Notes under the pieces: model-generated
Database searches by the model: none
What the model saw: only the letters and a program-made list of their open reading frames with translations
What the model was told of the DNA's origin: nothing
Assembly: GCA_000332255.1 (NCBI GenBank)
Contig: KB235926.1
Span: 2,612,650 to 2,676,649 of the forward strand
Direction: 5' to 3'
From: a cyanobacterium PCC 7702
Lineage (GTDB): Bacteria; Cyanobacteriota; Cyanobacteriia; Cyanobacteriales; Nostocaceae
Length of the DNA stretch: 64,000 bases
Made by a program: the position numbers and the translations under genes
Part shown: piece by piece, positions 60,704 to 64,000 of the stretch
Numbering within the stretch: position 1 is the stretch's first letter
Layout: the number at the start of each line of letters is the position of its first letter

Positions 60704-63674
60704 ATGTCTCCTATTGGTCTTGGTACCAGTCGTTCAACTTTTATTCAGGAAAGGGGAATAGCAAAAATATGGCTATTACTGGTGGGTATCAATCAATATC
60801 AGGACCAAGGATTGGCGTGTTTGCGTTATTCAGCAGTTGATTGTCAGGAATTAGCAGCTGCTTTAGCAGACGCTACTCAAATTTTTCAGCAAAAAGAAGT
60901 GACAGCTTACCATGATTTTACTGCCGAACCACCAACCCTGACAAACGTGCGTGCAAGTTTAAATCGAATCACTACTGCAGCCGAAGTGCAAGACACGATT
61001 CTCATTTATTTTTCTGGACACGGCATATTAGAACCAAGTACTCAACAAGCTTTTTTGTCTTTAGCAGATACAGAAATCGATGATTTATTCCAAACGGGAT
61101 TAAGCTTACAAGAAATTTTGCATTTGTTGGGTAATAGTAAAGCCCAAAATCAGTTACTTTGGCTGGATGCGTGTCATAGCGGCGGTATAACTTTAACCAG
61201 AGGGAACGCAGCAAAAAAAGAACCTCTGTTGAGTTCTACGCCTGAAATTGTAGAATTATTGCAACAAAGGGCAAAAAAGAGTAAAGGATTTTATGCCTTG
61301 CTTTCCTGCGACAACGAGCAGCAATCTTGGGAATTTCCCGAACTAGGACATGGAGTTTTTACGTATTATTTAATGCGAGGATTGCGGGGAGAAGCAGCTG
61401 ATAGCCAAGGTTTGATCGAAGTAGATAGTCTTTATCGGTATGTTTATCGACAAACGGTGCGATACATTGAGCAGATTAACCAACAGCTGCGATTAATTAA
61501 CCAGCACAAAAGAGCTAGAGGCGATACCCAGCTTTATTCAGAATATCCGGTGCAAACTCCCAAACGGATTGTAGAAGGAGTTGGAGAATTAATTGTAGGA
61601 TTAAAGCCAGCTGAGACAGAGTCTTTTTGTTTGCGAAAAGCGTTGGTGGTCGAGGGAGTTAATATTTGTAAAACGACTTTAGATTTAAGTAAGTTATTGG
61701 GGGAATTAGCGGATTTGAATTAGAGTTTGTACCGCGATCGCCGCAAACAACTGTTCAACACATATGCAAAGCAATCCAAACATGTTTGCAAATACAACAG
61801 CGGCGAGAAATTGTTTCCACAGTCTTGTTATATTTGCGAGGAGAAATTGCACAGACCAAAACTGGGGAAGCTTGTTTAGTACTGTCAGACGGCGTGCGGC
61901 TAAGTCGTCGTTGGTTGAGACAGCAACTGCACCGTTGTACTTATGCCCGGCAAATGCGATCGCATCGTCAAATCGAACAAGCAGCGTCTCTGTAGAAGCA
62001 AAACAACGAGCAAGCAGATTTTTTGATGCAGGGCGCCCGTTTAGCAGAAGCGGAAGAAATTTATGTCAACGACACGGATGAGTTATCTGCGGACGTGCAA
62101 CGCTTTATCGCAGCCTGTTTGCTGCACAGACAAAAACAGCAGCAAAAAGAAAAACTCAGGTTCAGACAAGCTCAAACAGCTGCGGTGGCGATCGTGGTTT
62201 TAGGAGTAGCGGCTTTGAGTTTGCCTGTCTTGACTTACCAGCAAAGCCACAAAGCCAAGTTAGAAGAAATACAAGCTTTAAATTCCCTATCGGAAAATTA
62301 CCTGCTTTTCCATCAGCAACTAGAAGCGTTGCTGGCCACAGTATCAAAGCGGGAAAAGAACTTCAAAGCATTTGGTTTCCGGTACCAACTCGGTTGCGCT
62401 CTACTACTGCAATCAACCCACAAGGAGCAATACACAGTACCCAAGAACGCAACCGCCTGCTCGGACATACTTGTTGGGTAAGTTTTGTCACCTTCAGTCC
62501 TGATGGCGAAATTATTGCTACAGCTAGTAGCGATAGGACTGTTAAATTGTGGAAGCGCGACGGTACGCTGATTAGGACTGTTGCAGGACACGGTGGTGCA
62601 GTTAACTGTGTTAGTTTTTCACCAGACGGTCAAACTATTGTCACTGCTAGCAGCGATAAAACTATCAAATTGTGGAGTCGTGATGGCTTGTTATTAAGAA
62701 CTTTGACAGGACACAGTCAAGGGGTAAATGGCGCTTTGTTTTCACCGGACGGTCAGACCCTTCTGTCTGCTAGCGATGACTGCACCATTAAACTTTGAAG
62801 CAAACAAGGCCAGCTACTCAGAACTTTCTTTGCTCCCAGGACCAAAGGAGTAAGCAGTGTTTCTTTTTCTCCTAACGGACAAGCGATTGCTTCTGCAGCT
62901 GATGGTGGTACCATTCAACTGTGGCGCCAAAACGGAAAGTTACTTACAACCTTGCAAGCAGAGGGTGAACAAGTCACAAGTGTTAGCTTCAGTCCAGATG
63001 CAAAAACTCTAGCCTCTGGAACTAGTTAGGGAAATATCAAACTGTGGAGTTGTAATGGCGTATTGCTGCGAACCTTCAAAGGACATGCTTGTGCGATCGC
63101 AAGCGTTACCTTCAGTCCGGGTGGAAAAACCATCGCCTCTGCAAGCCCGGATAAAACAATAAAACTCTGGAGTCAAGATGGTACTTTGCTCAAAACTTTT
63201 ACCGGACACGGTTTGGGTGTTAATTTTGTTAGCTTTTCACCTGATGGGAAAATGATTGCTTCTGGTAGTCAGGATACCACTGTTAAACTTTGGAGCCGTA
63301 ACGGTGCTCTTCTCAAGACCCTCACCAGAAACAACGATGAAGTCAACAGCGTTAGTTTTTCCCCCGACAGCAAAGCGATCGCCTCAGCTAGCGATGATGA
63401 CACGATCAAATTATGGAGTCTTGACGGTACCTTACTCCAAACCCTCCAGGGACACACTGCTAATGTCAGAGGTGTCGCCTTCAGCTCAAATGGTGAAACG
63501 ATCGCTTCTGCTAGCAGCGATCGCACGCTCAAACTTTGGCAATTAAACAAATTACAGCTACAAAGTTTAGATCTCAATTCCTTGCTTGCCAGCGGATGCG
63601 CAAAACTACACAATTATCTTCAAACCAACCCCAGTGTAACTGCCGAACAATGTCAAATTTGTTCGGGAATATAG
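60704..63674 (+). pseudogene. Broken caspase-WD40 repeat protein
   Basis: A single protein of about 980 residues can be followed through several frames. 60704-61723 is an intact caspase (peptidase C14) domain with the catalytic His in FSGHG and Cys in WLDACHSGG. The frame is lost near 61715. The middle part (EIVSTVLLYLRGEIAQTKTG) has a TAG at 61993, then a transmembrane helix (TAAVAIVVLGVAALSLPVLTY). A second shift is near 62345. Nine WD40 repeats of 41 residues follow, with a TGA at 62796 and a TAG at 63027, both within the repeats. The caspase domain alone could still be made as a 339-residue protein. Confidence 0.87.
62450..63560 (+). repeat. Nine tandem WD40 repeats (123-bp unit)
   Basis: Each unit encodes a GH...VSFSPDG..IASAS.D.TIKLW pattern. 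The nine units diverge at silent sites, so they are old. The third and fifth carry the stop codons. Confidence 0.85.
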
Positions 63675-63851
63675 TCAGGCAAGTCCTACTCAACAAAGCC
63701 TCCAATCAGCAGGTAAAGTATGAAGAAAATTTTCGCATCACAAATATAAAGAAAATGTTAAAATTTGCCTAATTTAATCGAGATAACAATCCAATCAGAC
63801 GTTACCTGCTTCCATCACTTGCTTGAACAAAGCAAACTAGATACAAATAGT

Positions 63852-63890
63852 CCCCTGGAACCTTAAAAAAAGCTAAAGGGGCCTGTTTTC
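63852..63890 (+). terminator. Possible terminator after the caspase gene
   Basis: CCCCT (63852-63856) pairs with AGGGG (63877-63881), followed a few bases later by GTTTTCTT. The loop is long, so this is a weak call. Confidence 0.3.
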
Positions 63891-63905
63891 TTATCCATTG
63901 CTCGC

Positions 63906-63937
63906 AAAAAAAAGCGTCCCCCCTAAAAGGAAGGACG
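63906..63937 (-). terminator. Terminator of the gene entering from the right (psbA-like)
   Basis: On the minus strand CGTCC and GGACG form a stem over a 13-nt loop, then C and eight T. It lies about 30 nt after the partial minus-strand gene's stop. Confidence 0.65.
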
Positions 63938-63968
63938 GAAGAAAAATCAATTGTCGGTGAACACAAGA

Positions 63969-64000
63969 TTAGCCGTTGAGAGCAGGAGCAGCTTCAACAC
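63969..64000 (-). CDS. psbA: 3' end of a psbA-like gene (photosystem II D1), partial
   Basis: Only the last ten codons are in the window. They read VEAAPALNG followed by a stop. D1 proteins of filamentous cyanobacteria end LDLAAVEAP..NG, a C-terminal extension removed by the CtpA protease, and this fragment fits well. A strong terminator follows. The call rests on nine residues, so it is likely but not certain. Confidence 0.6.
   Translation of the reverse strand, partial: VEAAPALNG

Overview
The window is chromosomal DNA from a cyanobacterium, most likely a filamentous (Nostocales-type) one. The evidence is dense HIP1 octamers (GCGATCGC), petM followed by ycf39, a PedR-like regulator, NblR, ChlD, the hopanoid radical-SAM enzyme HpnH, DUF2949, DUF1822 and DUF6391-type proteins, and what looks like the 3' end of psbA at the right edge. 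I saw no tRNA, rRNA, intact insertion sequence or cas gene.

Layout. 1-9.4 kb: an inactive rhodanese, a solitary CRISPR-like repeat, pdxA, petM, ycf39, NAD kinase, nblR, a DUF192 lipoprotein, a DUF2949 protein and a secreted DUF1996 protein. 9.5-14.4 kb: minus-strand trpC, lpdA and a CBS-type histidine kinase. 14.9-16.1 kb: a ParA ATPase plus coiled-coil partner that fits a type 2 McdAB carboxysome-positioning pair. 16.4-29 kb: housekeeping and regulatory genes (ilvE-like, alpha/beta hydrolase, HD alarmone hydrolase-like, prs, a Ser/Thr kinase, bioD, an M20 peptidase, a glycosyltransferase, DUF6391, pedR, a PfkB sugar kinase) and one highly structured intergenic stretch. 29-34.8 kb: a gene graveyard. 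35.3-38.7 kb: TauE-type permease, DUF1634, cupin, LysR and MerR genes. 38.9-47.7 kb: hpnH, a valine-pyruvate-type aminotransferase, rimM, then phosphoketolase, gap and transaldolase on one strand. 47.8-54.5 kb: chlD, rnc, an MBOAT/AlgX-like polysaccharide O-acetylation pair and a HugZ-like protein. 54.5-64 kb: a decayed retropepsin gene, a Gfo/Idh/MocA oxidoreductase, DUF1822 plus a sigma factor, and a broken caspase-WD40 gene.

The most striking property is gene decay. A glycogen-debranching enzyme, a glucose-dehydrogenase-like SDR, a GMC oxidoreductase, an SMP-30 gluconolactonase, a DoxX gene, a histidine-kinase tail, a retropepsin-like protease and a caspase-WD40 protein are all broken by frameshifts, in-frame stops or deletion joints, and a DUF1634 gene has a stop at its third codon. 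Five of the broken genes in 29-34.5 kb look like one former sugar-oxidation cluster. The phosphoketolase-gap-tal carbon-metabolism genes nearby are intact.

The best candidates for new biology are the McdAB-like pair, the structured RNA candidate near 18.9-19.1 kb, the sigma/DUF1822 pair divergent from the caspase-WD40 gene, and the CRISPR-like relic near 0.7 kb.
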